Shown piece after piece: positions 1 through 8,845 of a DNA stretch of 42,007 bases. How positions within the stretch are numbered: position 1 is the stretch's first letter; each line of letters starts with the position of its first letter. The DNA comes from Holophagaceae bacterium. GTDB taxonomy: Bacteria > Acidobacteriota > Holophagae > Holophagales > Holophagaceae. The translations under genes were made by a program, and so were the position numbers. The stretch spans positions 1-42,007 of the forward strand of contig JANYJQ010000117.1 of NCBI GenBank assembly GCA_025358435.1, read 5' to 3'. The notes beneath the pieces were generated by a model. It did no database searches. It worked only from the letters and a program-made list of their open reading frames with translations, and was not told the DNA's origin.

Positions 1-304
1 TGATTGGGCGTGCAGACATAAGGACTTCCAGATCAAGCGCAACACCCGCTTTGAGCCCGCTGGTTCTAGGTTTCCTGTAATAAATCCAGCCACGCGATTC
101 CGCGAAAAGGCCGAACTTATGGAGCGCCAGGAAGACTCCAACCACGATCAACATCGCCAGCGTCAGCACCACAAAACCTGAATGCTGAAAGTTCACATAG
201 TCGCGGAAAACATTAGCCAGAACGACAAGAACGAAAAGGGCGCAATTCGAAAAGATATACACCCATAAAGTTGGGATGGGGAACCACTTTCGTCGAGTGT
301 TCAT
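1..304 (-). CDS. Hypothetical membrane protein (partial, runs off the window)
   Basis: An open frame reads from an ATG at 304 down to base 1 without a stop, giving the first 101 residues of a protein whose C terminus lies outside the window. It starts MNTRRKWFPIPTLWVYIFSN. Two hydrophobic stretches, about residues 12-31 and 43-62, look like membrane helices, followed by a basic, polar segment. An AGGGGTG sequence sits a few bases before the ATG and could serve as ribosome binding site. No family was recognised. Base composition here is lower in GC than in the genes after 1.5 kb, as for the next two genes, so the three may form an accessory group. Confidence 0.55.
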   Translation of the reverse strand, partial: MNTRRKWFPIPTLWVYIFSNCALFVLVVLANVFRDYVNFQHSGFVVLTLAMLIVVGVFLALHKFGLFAESRGWIYYRKPRTSGLKAGVALDLEVLMSARPI

Positions 305-345
305 GGATCACCCCTGGAATCGAATGTGTAACCAACCGAACCAGG

Positions 346-549
346 TTAGGTACCTTGCCTGTGGGTTTTGTAAAAGTGAATGGAAACTAAAATTGAGGAC
401 AGAAAGAAGGCGGCCATAAACCCGGACAGGAAACCCCCGACTGAGTCATTGAAATGAACCAGCCCAAGAGTCCGCATTCCCAGGATGCCGAGAGCCAGAG
501 CGGTAATGCCCCAGAAGAACCAGACTTTCTTGATGGTGGTGGGGAGCAT
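346..549 (-). CDS. Small two-helix membrane protein, hypothetical
   Basis: This 67-residue product has two predicted membrane helices, about residues 8-26 and 37-57, separated by a short loop with a conserved-looking His-Phe-Asn-Asp. The tail is short and basic. The start is supported by a good GGAGG ribosome binding site just upstream of the ATG at 549. No family is recognised. It lies between another small membrane protein and a YidC-like insertase, all on the minus strand. A membrane-insertion substrate or accessory role is possible but is only a guess from position. Confidence 0.55.
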   Translation of the reverse strand: MLPTTIKKVWFFWGITALALGILGMRTLGLVHFNDSVGGFLSGFMAAFFLSSILVSIHFYKTHRQGT

Positions 550-684
550 TTGGACCTCCAGCGTGGCGCATGATATTAAAATTTTACCTGCCCTGCTGAA
601 AGCCGGGGTTCTAAAGCATGAAGGTCGTCAAGCGAAGCAAGGCCCAAATTAGATGAGAAGTCGAGTCGTGCTGATGGGTCAAAG

Positions 685-1344
685 TCACAAGTTGTTCGCC
701 ACTTGTGGAGAAAGCCTTGCCAGCATGCCTCTAAGCGCAATGGTCTGAACAACCGTTACTGCGTTGGAGGTAGCCCAATATATCCCGAGGGCGGATGGCA
801 ATGCGGCGATGGCGAAAATGGAAACCAAGACGGAAATTGCCACCATGATGAGCATTGATGCGTTGGCAGTTGCTTCGGGCATGAGTGCCATACCCAGCAA
901 CATAAGGGCGCCCACGAGAGCGGTCAGCATTAAGTCTGGTTTGGCAAGGTTGGGTATCCATAAAAACCTTGAGTTGAACACCGTGCGCTTGAGACATTGA
1001 AAGACCCCGAGGCCAAATATTCCCTGTACGCCCATGTTTAGCATGGACACGCTATCAGTGACCGTGATTCCCTTTTCGCGATAAAGCGCCATTGTTCGAG
1101 TCACTAGCTCAGATGGGTTGTCTTTGTAGGTGTTGCGTAGTTGATCCAGGGCAGGCTTGATCTGCTCGAGGGCCACTTTGTTCTTTTGCGACCTATAAGC
1201 GGCCGTAAGCGAAATGGGCATCATCGCGGCACGTGCAATCAATGTGATAACGATGATCGAAATTGCTTCGGAGAAACCAAAGTGTATGGATAGGTAGCCT
1301 AGAGATGCTTGAAGTAAGTGTGTCCACAAGGTCCACAATTCCAT
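685..1344 (-). CDS. Short YidC/Oxa1-like membrane protein insertase
   Basis: This 219-residue protein resembles the conserved core of YidC/Oxa1, which inserts and folds proteins in the inner membrane. A first helix carries an arginine (R38 in LIARAAMMP), matching the conserved hydrophilic-groove arginine of the family. A charged cytoplasmic hairpin follows (about 50-90, with the typical LEQIKPALDQLRNTYKD pattern), then a run of further helices to about residue 205. It lacks the large periplasmic domain of Gram-negative YidC and has no lipoprotein signal. It is far shorter than a housekeeping YidC of about 540 residues and is not next to rnpA/rpmH, so it is probably a second, specialised paralogue. 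GGAGG precedes the ATG at 1344. Confidence 0.75.
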   Translation of the reverse strand: MELWTLWTHLLQASLGYLSIHFGFSEAISIIVITLIARAAMMPISLTAAYRSQKNKVALEQIKPALDQLRNTYKDNPSELVTRTMALYREKGITVTDSVSMLNMGVQGIFGLGVFQCLKRTVFNSRFLWIPNLAKPDLMLTALVGALMLLGMALMPEATANASMLIMVAISVLVSIFAIAALPSALGIYWATSNAVTVVQTIALRGMLARLSPQVANNL

Positions 1345-1507
1345 CGACGACCTCCTGATGTAAGGTGAAAATTATCCTGATGACAACTTCAGGTTGGCCA
1401 GATCCTAGAAAACCGTATCCCGGCTCTACCAGGTGATGCAGTGAATTTCGACGAGCAGTGTGATTTCGAGGCCAATTGGTCCAGGGAGAACGCGGAACGG
1501 ACCGGCC

Positions 1508-3451
1508 TCAGCGCTGCAGCACCAGCAGCGTTAGATCGTCATCCAGAGCTTGGCCTTCTGTGAATTCGGACACGGCACCAAGAATGCTTGTGATGGAACA
1601 TTGCCCCGGCTCTGCCAACAAGGCTTCCAGGCGGTCCTCGCCAAAGAGTTCGCGGGTGGGCGAGGCAGCTTCGCTGAGTCCATCGGTGTAGCAGATCAGG
1701 CTGTCGCCTTTCCCCAGGGTGCCGGTGCAAGTATCCAGATTCTCCTCGAACCGTTCCAGGCTCAGGCCCACGCCAAGGCCTCGCGGAGACAAACGCTCCA
1801 CATGGCCATCCGCGCGGCAGAGAAAGGCCGGTGGGTGGCCGGCCCGAACCAGTTCGAAGGCTCCGCTCACCGGATCGAATACTCCATAAATAAGCGTGAT
1901 GAACATGCGCTTGGAATGAATATGCTTTTCACACCAGATCTCATTGAGCCTGATGGCGACTTCCCTTGGGTTGCGCAGAACCTTGTCCAGCGCCGCCACC
2001 ACGCCCTTGGTTTCGGCTGCATAAAATGCAGCTGAAGTGCCCTTGCCGCTCACGTCGGCGATGAGAAAAGCGAGGCGTCCATCCGAGAGCTTGAACAGAT
2101 CGTAGTAATCCCCGGCCACGTCCTTCGCGGGCAGGATCGTAGCGTGGACAGCCGCGCTGCCAGGCAGCATCGGAATATCAGGGAGCAGATGCATCTGGAC
2201 CTCCCTGGCGACGCGCAATTCCTCTTCCATGGCGAGGCGCTGGTCACGTTCTTTCTGGGATGTCACAAGGCGCTCGGCCATGACGTTGAAAGCAGTCGCC
2301 AATTGGCCGACCTGATCCTTCGTGCGGGGTCTGATCCGCGCGCTGAAGTCGCCTGCTGAAAGCCGGCCGACACCTGCAAAAAGATCGTCCACACTGCGTC
2401 CCAATTGCCGTGCCAGGTAGAGCCCCATGAAAAGGGCCATGAATTGGATGCCGGCCAAAAAGATCAGCAGCACAGCAAGGGCCACGAAGATTGCAAAGGT
2501 CTCCACGGATTGGTTGCCGCTTTCACCCGTGAATCCATAACCGCGGATCAATTCCCGCAGGCTGGTTTCTGGCGTCGCGGTGAGCCTGAGATCCTCATGG
2601 CCTGTGCCCCAATCCAGGATCTTCAGGCCCACCGTGGGAAGACGGAAGGGATGAAAGGCAATCGTGCCCTTCAACGCGTCGCCTTGGGACCAAGCGGCCA
2701 AAGGTTCAACTTTCTCATCGGGTATGAAGGACTGGAAATTCTGTTCCATGGGCGAATCGTTCACATCCCGGCCCTTGAATTGGATGATGGCTGGCTTGCC
2801 CTGGATGTCCGGGGTGCGGTCCAAGCGGTAGGCCATGCGCCCGCCCCATAGTTCCTTGCTGCGATCCGCCAGGCTGCCAAGCGATAGATTCAACAACCGG
2901 AAATGGTCCCCCTCGACACTCACTGCGCGAAGAAATATGCCCTTCCCCTTTAAGGGCGAATCGTCATTCCACACCAGCCCCACGAAATCTGGCTTCACAC
3001 CCTCCGGGAGTTTCTGAACCCTTGCCACCCATACGTCTCCAAGCAACTGAAGATTCTGCCGGGCGACCTGGTCCGAAGATTCCTGGCTGGCCGTTTTCAG
3101 GGCGGATTCAGCGGTCTTGATGTTTCCTTGCAGGGTGCGGCTCACCTGCCCGCCGATGCTCACCCAACCCAGGCTGACGAAGAGCAGGGAGAGGATCAGG
3201 GCGGGCAGCACCGAGAGCAGAATGAGGATGAGCCAAAGGCGCCTGGAAACCTTGAACATCCACTTGCGCCATGACCAGCGTAAGGCGAAGAAACCAAGCA
3301 CCGCGGCCGCGAGCCAGAATGCGCAGCCGGAGGGAACCATGAGGGCCAGCGGCCCATGCGATCCGGGCGTGAACGCCAGCACCGCATAGGGCACTCCCAG
3401 GGCCAGGGTCATCCAGGCCCAGCGCGGGCGCAATCGGGCCAGGAAATTCAT
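1508..3451 (-). CDS. Membrane HAMP-domain PP2C (SpoIIE/RsbU-type) phosphatase
   Basis: A 647-residue signalling phosphatase. N-terminal hydrophobic segments (about 13-30, 35-60 and 73-98) precede an extracytoplasmic region (about 100-318), a further helix (320-346), a HAMP linker (347-400) and a C-terminal SpoIIE-type PP2C domain (435-647). The PP2C motifs are present: GDYYD near 448, DVSGKG near 467, AGHPPAF, YTDGL and a final DDDLTLLVL. Enzymes of this family dephosphorylate STAS anti-anti-sigma proteins, so an external cue sensed by the middle domain could feed a partner switch. The fabG stop overlaps the ATG by one base (TGATG), implying translational coupling; a GTG one codon earlier is also possible. 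Confidence 0.85.
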   Translation of the reverse strand: MNFLARLRPRWAWMTLALGVPYAVLAFTPGSHGPLALMVPSGCAFWLAAAVLGFFALRWSWRKWMFKVSRRLWLILILLSVLPALILSLLFVSLGWVSIGGQVSRTLQGNIKTAESALKTASQESSDQVARQNLQLLGDVWVARVQKLPEGVKPDFVGLVWNDDSPLKGKGIFLRAVSVEGDHFRLLNLSLGSLADRSKELWGGRMAYRLDRTPDIQGKPAIIQFKGRDVNDSPMEQNFQSFIPDEKVEPLAAWSQGDALKGTIAFHPFRLPTVGLKILDWGTGHEDLRLTATPETSLRELIRGYGFTGESGNQSVETFAIFVALAVLLIFLAGIQFMALFMGLYLARQLGRSVDDLFAGVGRLSAGDFSARIRPRTKDQVGQLATAFNVMAERLVTSQKERDQRLAMEEELRVAREVQMHLLPDIPMLPGSAAVHATILPAKDVAGDYYDLFKLSDGRLAFLIADVSGKGTSAAFYAAETKGVVAALDKVLRNPREVAIRLNEIWCEKHIHSKRMFITLIYGVFDPVSGAFELVRAGHPPAFLCRADGHVERLSPRGLGVGLSLERFEENLDTCTGTLGKGDSLICYTDGLSEAASPTRELFGEDRLEALLAEPGQCSITSILGAVSEFTEGQALDDDLTLLVLQR

Positions 3452-4197
3452 CACGGCATCAGCATCCCGCCATTGACGCTCAACACCTGGCCCGTCAAGT
3501 AGCCCGCTTCATCAGAGGCCAGGAACCCAACCGCCACGGCGATGTCCGCAGGCGTGCCCATACGGCCCAAGGGGATGTTCTTGGTGAATTCCGCTTTCAC
3601 CTCGGGTGAAAGGCCAGAGGTCATATCTGTTTCGATATAGCCGGGTGCGACAGCGTTGGCGGTGACATTGCGCGCGGCCAGTTCACGGGCCACGGATTTC
3701 GTCAGGCCGATCAGGCCCGCCTTGGCCGCCACATAGTTGCTCTGGCCAGCATTCCCCATCTGCCCCACCACAGAGGCGATATTGATGATGCGGCCCCAAC
3801 GTTGTTTCATCATGGGTTTGGTGGCCGCTTGGATGGCCGTCCAGGCACCCTTGAGATTGGTGTCGATGACGGTGGAAAAATCTTCTTCCTTCATCTGGAT
3901 CAGCAGCTTGTCCCGGGTGATGCCCGCATTGTTCACCAGGATGTGGATGGCGCCATGGCGCTCCACGACCGCGGCTACGGCAGCCCTCACGCTATCGCTG
4001 CTGGAAAGGTCCATGACGATGTGGTCAGCCTTTCCGCCATTGGCCTGGATGGCAGCGGCCACGCTCTGCAATTTAGCCTCGGTGCGTGCGGCGCAGACCA
4101 CCATGGCCCCTTGCTGCGCCAATTGGATGGCAATCGCTTCTCCGATGCCCTGGGAGGCACCGGTCACAAGGGCCACCTTGCCGCTGAGATCAAACAT
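3451..4197 (-). CDS. fabG: 3-oxoacyl-ACP reductase FabG
   Basis: A 248-residue short-chain dehydrogenase that matches FabG, the NADPH-dependent 3-oxoacyl-ACP reductase of type II fatty acid synthesis. The cofactor motif GASQGIG is at 13-19, NNAG at 89-92, N114, and the catalytic S142, Y155 and K159. The C terminus (LTGQVLSVNGGMLMP) is typical. An AGGAG ribosome binding site precedes the ATG at 4197. It is separated from plsX/fabD (9.2-11.3 kb), where fabG is often found, and instead heads a two-gene unit with a PP2C phosphatase. Other SDR substrates cannot be excluded, but length and motifs fit FabG closely. Confidence 0.9.
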   Translation of the reverse strand: MFDLSGKVALVTGASQGIGEAIAIQLAQQGAMVVCAARTEAKLQSVAAAIQANGGKADHIVMDLSSSDSVRAAVAAVVERHGAIHILVNNAGITRDKLLIQMKEEDFSTVIDTNLKGAWTAIQAATKPMMKQRWGRIINIASVVGQMGNAGQSNYVAAKAGLIGLTKSVARELAARNVTANAVAPGYIETDMTSGLSPEVKAEFTKNIPLGRMGTPADIAVAVGFLASDEAGYLTGQVLSVNGGMLMP

Positions 4198-4361
4198 GAA
4201 TGCTCCTGAAAACCGCTCCAGCCTAGGTCGCCGGAAAGAAATGATTATGACACCCGACGACGGGCCGCGGCATCAGCCGCCGTGATGCACGGGCGCAAAA
4301 GGCGATGGCCAGTGCCTGCCGGCCGATTGACCGGGATAAGATCGTTGCTACGGAGGATTCC

Positions 4362-6530
4362 ATGCGCATCCCGATTGTCTGGGCACTCGCCCTCACGTCC
4401 ATCGCTTCCGCCCAGGAAATCCGCCATCCCGAACTGGACGCGCTCCTTCAATCCGTGGATGCCAAGCGCCTGCATGGCACGGTGGCGAAACTCGTCTCCT
4501 TCGGAACCCGCAACACCCTATCCGACACTGCCTCCGAAACCCGCGGCATCGGGGCTGCCCGGCGCTGGCTGGCCATGGAATTCAGTTCTCTCGCGAAGAC
4601 ACCAGGTTCCCGGCTCCAGCCCTTCGAGGACCGCTTCACCTCAGAGCCGGGACCGCGCATTCCGAAGGCGGTCGAAATGATCAACACCGGGGTGATGTTG
4701 CCAGGCACCGATCGAATGCGGATGAAAGAAGCAATCGTGCTGACGGGCCACTACGACTCCCGCGCGAGCGATGTCCTGAATGCCTCGATTGATGCTCCGG
4801 GTGCCGTGGATGATGGCAGCGGAACGGCTCTGACACTTGAACTGGCCCGCGTGATGGCGGCGGAAAAACCTGCCGTCAGCGTCTACTTCGTGGCGGTGGC
4901 AGGGGAGGAACAGGGACTCAAAGGCTCGGCCCACCTAGCCAAACGCTTGAAGGCCGAAGGGGTCCGCGTGCTGGCCATGGTGAGCGTGGACATCGCGGGC
5001 AACAGCGAGGGCCAGGATGGCGTGAAGGACAACGTCCATGGCCGGCTTTGGTCCGAAGGTGTGCCCGCTGCTGAAACGCCGGAGCAGAAGCGGTTGCGGC
5101 AGGCCCTTGGCACCGAGAATGACGGTCCGGCCCGTGAATGGGCTCGGTACGTGAAACGCACGGCGGAACGCTATGTCGAGAACCTGGATCTGCTCGTCAT
5201 GCTGCGGCGGGACCGCATTGCGCGCGGTAGCGACCACATGAGTTTCGCCGCTGAAGGATTCCCAGCCATCTGCCTGCGCGAGATGCACGAACACTATGAC
5301 CGCCAGCACCAGGATGTGCGGACCGTCGCCGGACGGAGCTACGGCGATGATCTGGAGCACTTCGACGCCGCCTACACCGCCAAGCTCGCGAAAGGCCTGG
5401 GCGCGGCCATCTGGAACCTCTCCCATGCTCCCGCCCCGCCCACCGAAGTCACCCTGGGCGGCGCCGTGAGCCCGGACACGCGCCTGGTTTGGAAATTGCC
5501 TGCGGACCCGCGCATCACGGGCATCCGGCTCTACCGCCGCCACGACGACGCCGTAGCCTGGCAACGCGTCCAATCCTTCCCCAAGTCCGACCGCCTCGTG
5601 CTCAAGGATGTCCCGCCGGACAATGAAGCCTTTGCCGTGGCCACGGTAGATGCCGAGGGCATTGAGAGCCTGCCCGTCTCGCCCTCTCGACTGGAATCAA
5701 CGCCACCCCCAGCCAATGCTGCCATCCCATCCAAAGGAACCGCCATGCGTGAACCCACCTACGCCCCCCATGGTCACTTTTGCTGGCTCGAACTGGCCAC
5801 CACGGACCTCGAAAGCGCGAAAACCTTCTACGGTTCGGTCTTCGGGTGGACAGTCTTTGACATGCCCAGTTCAATGGGCAACTACACCATTTTCAGGCTC
5901 CACGGGCTGGACGTCGCGGCCGCCTACCAGATGGATCCGCAGCGGCCCACGCTGGCGCGTTGGAACGCCTATGTGGCCGTGCAGAGCGCCGATGAAAGCG
6001 CGGCCACGGCAGTTGAACTGGGCGGGAAGCTCCTCACGGGGCCCTTCGATGTGGAGAACATCGGGCGCATGGCTTTAATCCAGGATCCCGGCGGAGCGAC
6101 CTTCGTGTTGTGGCAATCCATCAAGCATTTTGGCGCTGGAATCTTCGGTGAACCCAATTCGCTTTGCTGGACCGAACTGATGGCCCACGATGCGAAGCAG
6201 GCCACTGAATTTTATTCCGGGCTCTTCAAATGGGATGCCGGAGTAAAGGAGTCGGGAGACATCAAGTACACGGAATGGCGGCTTCACGGCACCGCGGTGG
6301 GCGGCATGGTCACCATGGAGGGCAGCGCCTTCGAGGGCACTCCGAGCCAATGGGCGAGCTATTTCGCCGTGGACGATTGCGATGCGAAAACCGCGGCCGC
6401 CCAGGCCGCTGGAGCCAAGGTCCTTAATGCCCCTACGGATGTTCCAGACTTCGGACGGTTCGCCGTGCTCCAGGATCCTCAGGGAGCGGTGTTCTACATC
6501 ATCAAGCGGTTGAAAAGCCAGCCGGCTTGA
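4362..6530 (+). CDS. Secreted M28-family metallopeptidase fused to a double VOC (glyoxalase-like) domain
   Basis: A 722-residue fusion. Residues 1-17 look like a signal peptide ending ASA-QE. Residues about 20-370 form an M28 zinc aminopeptidase: H130 (GHYDSR), D150/D151 (DDGSG), E182/E183 (GEEQG), D210 and a C-terminal EHYD histidine near 311 are the expected metal and catalytic residues. A fibronectin-III-like segment follows to about 450. After a Pro/Ala linker, residues 462-722 are two VOC domains in tandem, each beginning with a Trp-x-Glu-Leu strand and carrying FYxxxFxW. The start at 4362 is chosen because ACGGAGG lies just upstream and the signal peptide begins there; an upstream in-frame ATG at 4305 has no such support. 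VOC proteins of this kind are normally cytoplasmic and separate. An internal ATG at 5745 after AAAGGAACC could be an independent start. Confidence 0.8.
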   Translation: MRIPIVWALALTSIASAQEIRHPELDALLQSVDAKRLHGTVAKLVSFGTRNTLSDTASETRGIGAARRWLAMEFSSLAKTPGSRLQPFEDRFTSEPGPRIPKAVEMINTGVMLPGTDRMRMKEAIVLTGHYDSRASDVLNASIDAPGAVDDGSGTALTLELARVMAAEKPAVSVYFVAVAGEEQGLKGSAHLAKRLKAEGVRVLAMVSVDIAGNSEGQDGVKDNVHGRLWSEGVPAAETPEQKRLRQALGTENDGPAREWARYVKRTAERYVENLDLLVMLRRDRIARGSDHMSFAAEGFPAICLREMHEHYDRQHQDVRTVAGRSYGDDLEHFDAAYTAKLAKGLGAAIWNLSHAPAPPTEVTLGGAVSPDTRLVWKLPADPRITGIRLYRRHDDAVAWQRVQSFPKSDRLVLKDVPPDNEAFAVATVDAEGIESLPVSPSRLESTPPPANAAIPSKGTAMREPTYAPHGHFCWLELATTDLESAKTFYGSVFGWTVFDMPSSMGNYTIFRLHGLDVAAAYQMDPQRPTLARWNAYVAVQSADESAATAVELGGKLLTGPFDVENIGRMALIQDPGGATFVLWQSIKHFGAGIFGEPNSLCWTELMAHDAKQATEFYSGLFKWDAGVKESGDIKYTEWRLHGTAVGGMVTMEGSAFEGTPSQWASYFAVDDCDAKTAAAQAAGAKVLNAPTDVPDFGRFAVLQDPQGAVFYIIKRLKSQPA

Positions 6531-6971
6531 TCATTCCTTCGTCCGCAACCCCATGGTCACGGTCCCCGGATCTAGCTTTTCCCCGGGTTTCGTGATGGGA
6601 ATGATGAGGCTGGGGCTGAACATTTCTCCATCGACCCTCACCTTCAAAGTGGTCGCTTCGGGAGGCAGCAGCGTGATGGTGCTGAAACTATCCATCAACT
6701 GTCGCGTAGAGGCTGTGATCGCATACGTCCGCGATTCTATCTGCGGAGAAGCCGCTTCGACCGACTTGAAACCCGCGCCCACCGATTGGATCCGAAGGCT
6801 CACAGTCTTGGCGTCCAGACGCTCTGCCATGGCCACCAGACCCGCGCCAGGATGAGCCATGAGATTTGATTTGAGTTTGTTCACGGCTTCCGTCCAGGGG
6901 TCGGATTGAACCTCTACGATGGCTGGCGGTATCGTGGCACCAGCTAGAAGGATGGGCAGCATCGAAAGCAT
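6531..6971 (-). CDS. Hypothetical exported protein
   Basis: A 146-residue protein with a short hydrophobic N terminus (LSMLPILLAGATIPPAIVEV) that looks like a signal peptide. The rest is mixed alpha/beta with several Thr/Val-rich strands and no recognised motif. An AAGGAG ribosome binding site precedes the ATG at 6971. Its stop codon abuts the stop of the convergent peptidase gene with no base between them (TGA then TCA on the plus strand), so there is no room for a separate terminator. It lies downstream of the alpha/beta hydrolase gene's 3' end on the opposite side of a 12-bp tandem repeat. Function unknown. Confidence 0.6.
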   Translation of the reverse strand: MLSMLPILLAGATIPPAIVEVQSDPWTEAVNKLKSNLMAHPGAGLVAMAERLDAKTVSLRIQSVGAGFKSVEAASPQIESRTYAITASTRQLMDSFSTITLLPPEATTLKVRVDGEMFSPSLIIPITKPGEKLDPGTVTMGLRTKE

Positions 6972-7020
6972 GGTTTCTCCTTGGTTGCCTACTGGATGTC
7001 CACCATGCCACCAAGGTTCC

Positions 7021-7044
7021 AGCCATGCTAGCAGCCATGCTAGC
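7021..7044. repeat. 12-bp perfect tandem duplication (AGCCATGCTAGC twice)
   Basis: Two exact copies of AGCCATGCTAGC lie head to tail. Each contains the palindrome GCTAGC. The second copy includes the TAG stop codon of the hydrolase gene, read on the minus strand. It looks like a small slippage duplication at the end of a gene. Confidence 0.6.
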
Positions 7045-8365
7045 GCAGGGTTTCCAGCCAGCGTTCCAGCGGCGATAGATCCGCCATGGGCGTGGAATCG
7101 TTGTAGCCGCTCATGGCATTGGCGCCGTTGATCTCGGATCGAGGCCGCGTCTCTTTTCTAAGCAGATGATTCGCATCCACGAGATCGATGACCTTGGGCT
7201 TCAGCGATTCAGGCAGCGTAGCGGGTTTCCAGGTCTGCACATCCTTATCGCCCCACACGATGGCCATGGGCATGGCCACCCGCTCGGCCATGGCCAGGGG
7301 ATCCAGGTCCAAGGTGGACCGCACGAAAGCCGCGGTTTCAGGGCGCATGAAGCTCTTTGCCAAGTTGGCGACGCCAGGGTAGACGCCAGTCTTGAGTTCA
7401 GGGGCATCGGGTTTTCCATTGCGGATCGCATTGAGCATGGAGTCCACGAATTCCAGATTCACTTCCTTGGTATCCGGGGGAAGCTGGACTTCGATCTGGG
7501 CGTGGATGGTCTTCGCCATGCTCTGGCCGGGAAGGCCGACGAGCAGCAGCGCATCCGCATCCTTGCTCGCGATGAGGGAAAGCAGCGCGCCCTCGCTGTG
7601 GCCGATGAGCAAAAGCTTTTTGCCCTTGGCTTCCGGCAAGGCCCTGGCAGCGCGGAGGGCCGCCTGGATATCGCCCACCTGGGCATCCAGCGAGATGTCG
7701 AGCTTGGGATCCTTTGAACCGATGAAGCGCTTGTCGTAGCGCAGGGAACCAATTTTCCTGGTTTGCAGCCACAGCGCGAAATCCCTGCCCGCGTGGCCGA
7801 TGGGCATCAGGCTGCTGACCCAATCCCGGTCCGTGGGACCGCTGCCCGCCACCATCACCGCGAAATAAGGGTGGGCTCCGCCCGCGAGCACGCTGCCCTT
7901 CAGCGGAAAGGCGTTGAAGCCGGGGAAGCCTAGATCCCTGCCCTGAATGGAGGTGGTTGGCGCCGGATCCTTGATCGCGGAGGTTGATCCCTCCCGTTGA
8001 AGTTTGAAGGGGAAGCTCTGTCCGCTTTGAGTGAAGGTGCCCCGCAGCGCGCCATCCGCCTCCAGGCGCCCCTTGAAGGCTGGATCCCCGGGGATTCCGG
8101 GCATCCGGAAAGCCACGGAGCCTCCTTCAACAAGCACTTCCGCCAGCGCAAAATCTTTCAACCCTTGGACTGGAATCGAGATGCGGCCGCTCCAACCTTC
8201 GGCCTTGGTCAGCTCCACGTGGATTCCCAGTTCCATGCCAGGGATTTGGATCGAACCGGTCCAGGCTCCCACCGGAGATGGAACAAGTTTGGGGGCTTCG
8301 GCCTGTGGCGCGGCCTGCACCAGGGCTGGGAGTAGCAATGCATTCAACATGGGAGCAAGGGACAT
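7040..8365 (-). CDS. Secreted alpha/beta hydrolase (serine esterase/peptidase-like)
   Basis: A 441-residue protein. A signal peptide (about 1-19, MLNALLLPALVQA-AP) is followed by a beta-rich N-terminal domain (about 30-125) and an alpha/beta hydrolase domain. The nucleophile elbow GHSEG is at 255-259 (S257). The acid is probably the second Asp of WGDKD near 371, and the histidine that of DANHLLRK near 393. The combination resembles exported hydrolases that pair a small beta domain with an alpha/beta fold. The start at 8365 is preferred over an ATG four codons upstream because GGAGA lies six bases before it. Substrate is unknown. It is encoded downstream of the HTH/membrane pair but with a separating gap of 45 bases. 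Confidence 0.75.
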   Translation of the reverse strand: MSLAPMLNALLLPALVQAAPQAEAPKLVPSPVGAWTGSIQIPGMELGIHVELTKAEGWSGRISIPVQGLKDFALAEVLVEGGSVAFRMPGIPGDPAFKGRLEADGALRGTFTQSGQSFPFKLQREGSTSAIKDPAPTTSIQGRDLGFPGFNAFPLKGSVLAGGAHPYFAVMVAGSGPTDRDWVSSLMPIGHAGRDFALWLQTRKIGSLRYDKRFIGSKDPKLDISLDAQVGDIQAALRAARALPEAKGKKLLLIGHSEGALLSLIASKDADALLLVGLPGQSMAKTIHAQIEVQLPPDTKEVNLEFVDSMLNAIRNGKPDAPELKTGVYPGVANLAKSFMRPETAAFVRSTLDLDPLAMAERVAMPMAIVWGDKDVQTWKPATLPESLKPKVIDLVDANHLLRKETRPRSEINGANAMSGYNDSTPMADLSPLERWLETLR

Positions 8366-8410
8366 CGGATTCTCCATTTGTTTGGGAATAGGGGATGGGC
8401 TTTGTTCGAT

Positions 8411-8845
8411 TTACTGTTTCCAGCGGAGATAAAGTGTCGAACAGAATTTGGTCAGGGCCATGATTACGAGCACGACCACGAGGAAAGGATCGAAGGGCAG
8501 ACCTGCGCCAGGATCTGCCCAGTGCTGGTAGGTCTGATAGAACCCGGCGCCCACGATGGAGAACACGGCGGCAAAGGAGCAATTCCGCTCGATGATGAGC
8601 TGGTGCAGCCGTTCCCGCTCATCGTGGACCTTGCCCAACTGGGCCATGATCACGATGCAATCCAGAATGAACACGCCACCGAACGTCCCCATGAGAATCG
8701 CCTTCGGTTTAGGTGGCAGAGGAAGGGCGGCCAGGATTGCGAAGATGGCCGCGGCCCCAAGGATATAGGCCCACCCTTGCCATGTTTTGGCGGCGATCCC
8801 CCAGCCCCCTATCCGATAGGTGAACCATTCAGTCCTTCCGAGCAT
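8411..8845 (-). CDS. Four-helix membrane protein partnered with an HTH regulator
   Basis: A 144-residue integral membrane protein with about four helices (roughly 23-42, 49-68, 88-106 and 119-137) and a charged central segment (KVHDERERLHQLIIERN, about 72-88). It resembles small membrane proteins of the DUF2178 type, which often accompany a short XRE-family regulator; I assign this by layout and hydropathy only. Its start overlaps the end of the upstream HTH gene by 17 bases, and a GGAGG site within that gene precedes the ATG at 8845, so the two are translated from one message. Role unknown. Confidence 0.6.
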   Translation of the reverse strand: MLGRTEWFTYRIGGWGIAAKTWQGWAYILGAAAIFAILAALPLPPKPKAILMGTFGGVFILDCIVIMAQLGKVHDERERLHQLIIERNCSFAAVFSIVGAGFYQTYQHWADPGAGLPFDPFLVVVLVIMALTKFCSTLYLRWKQ

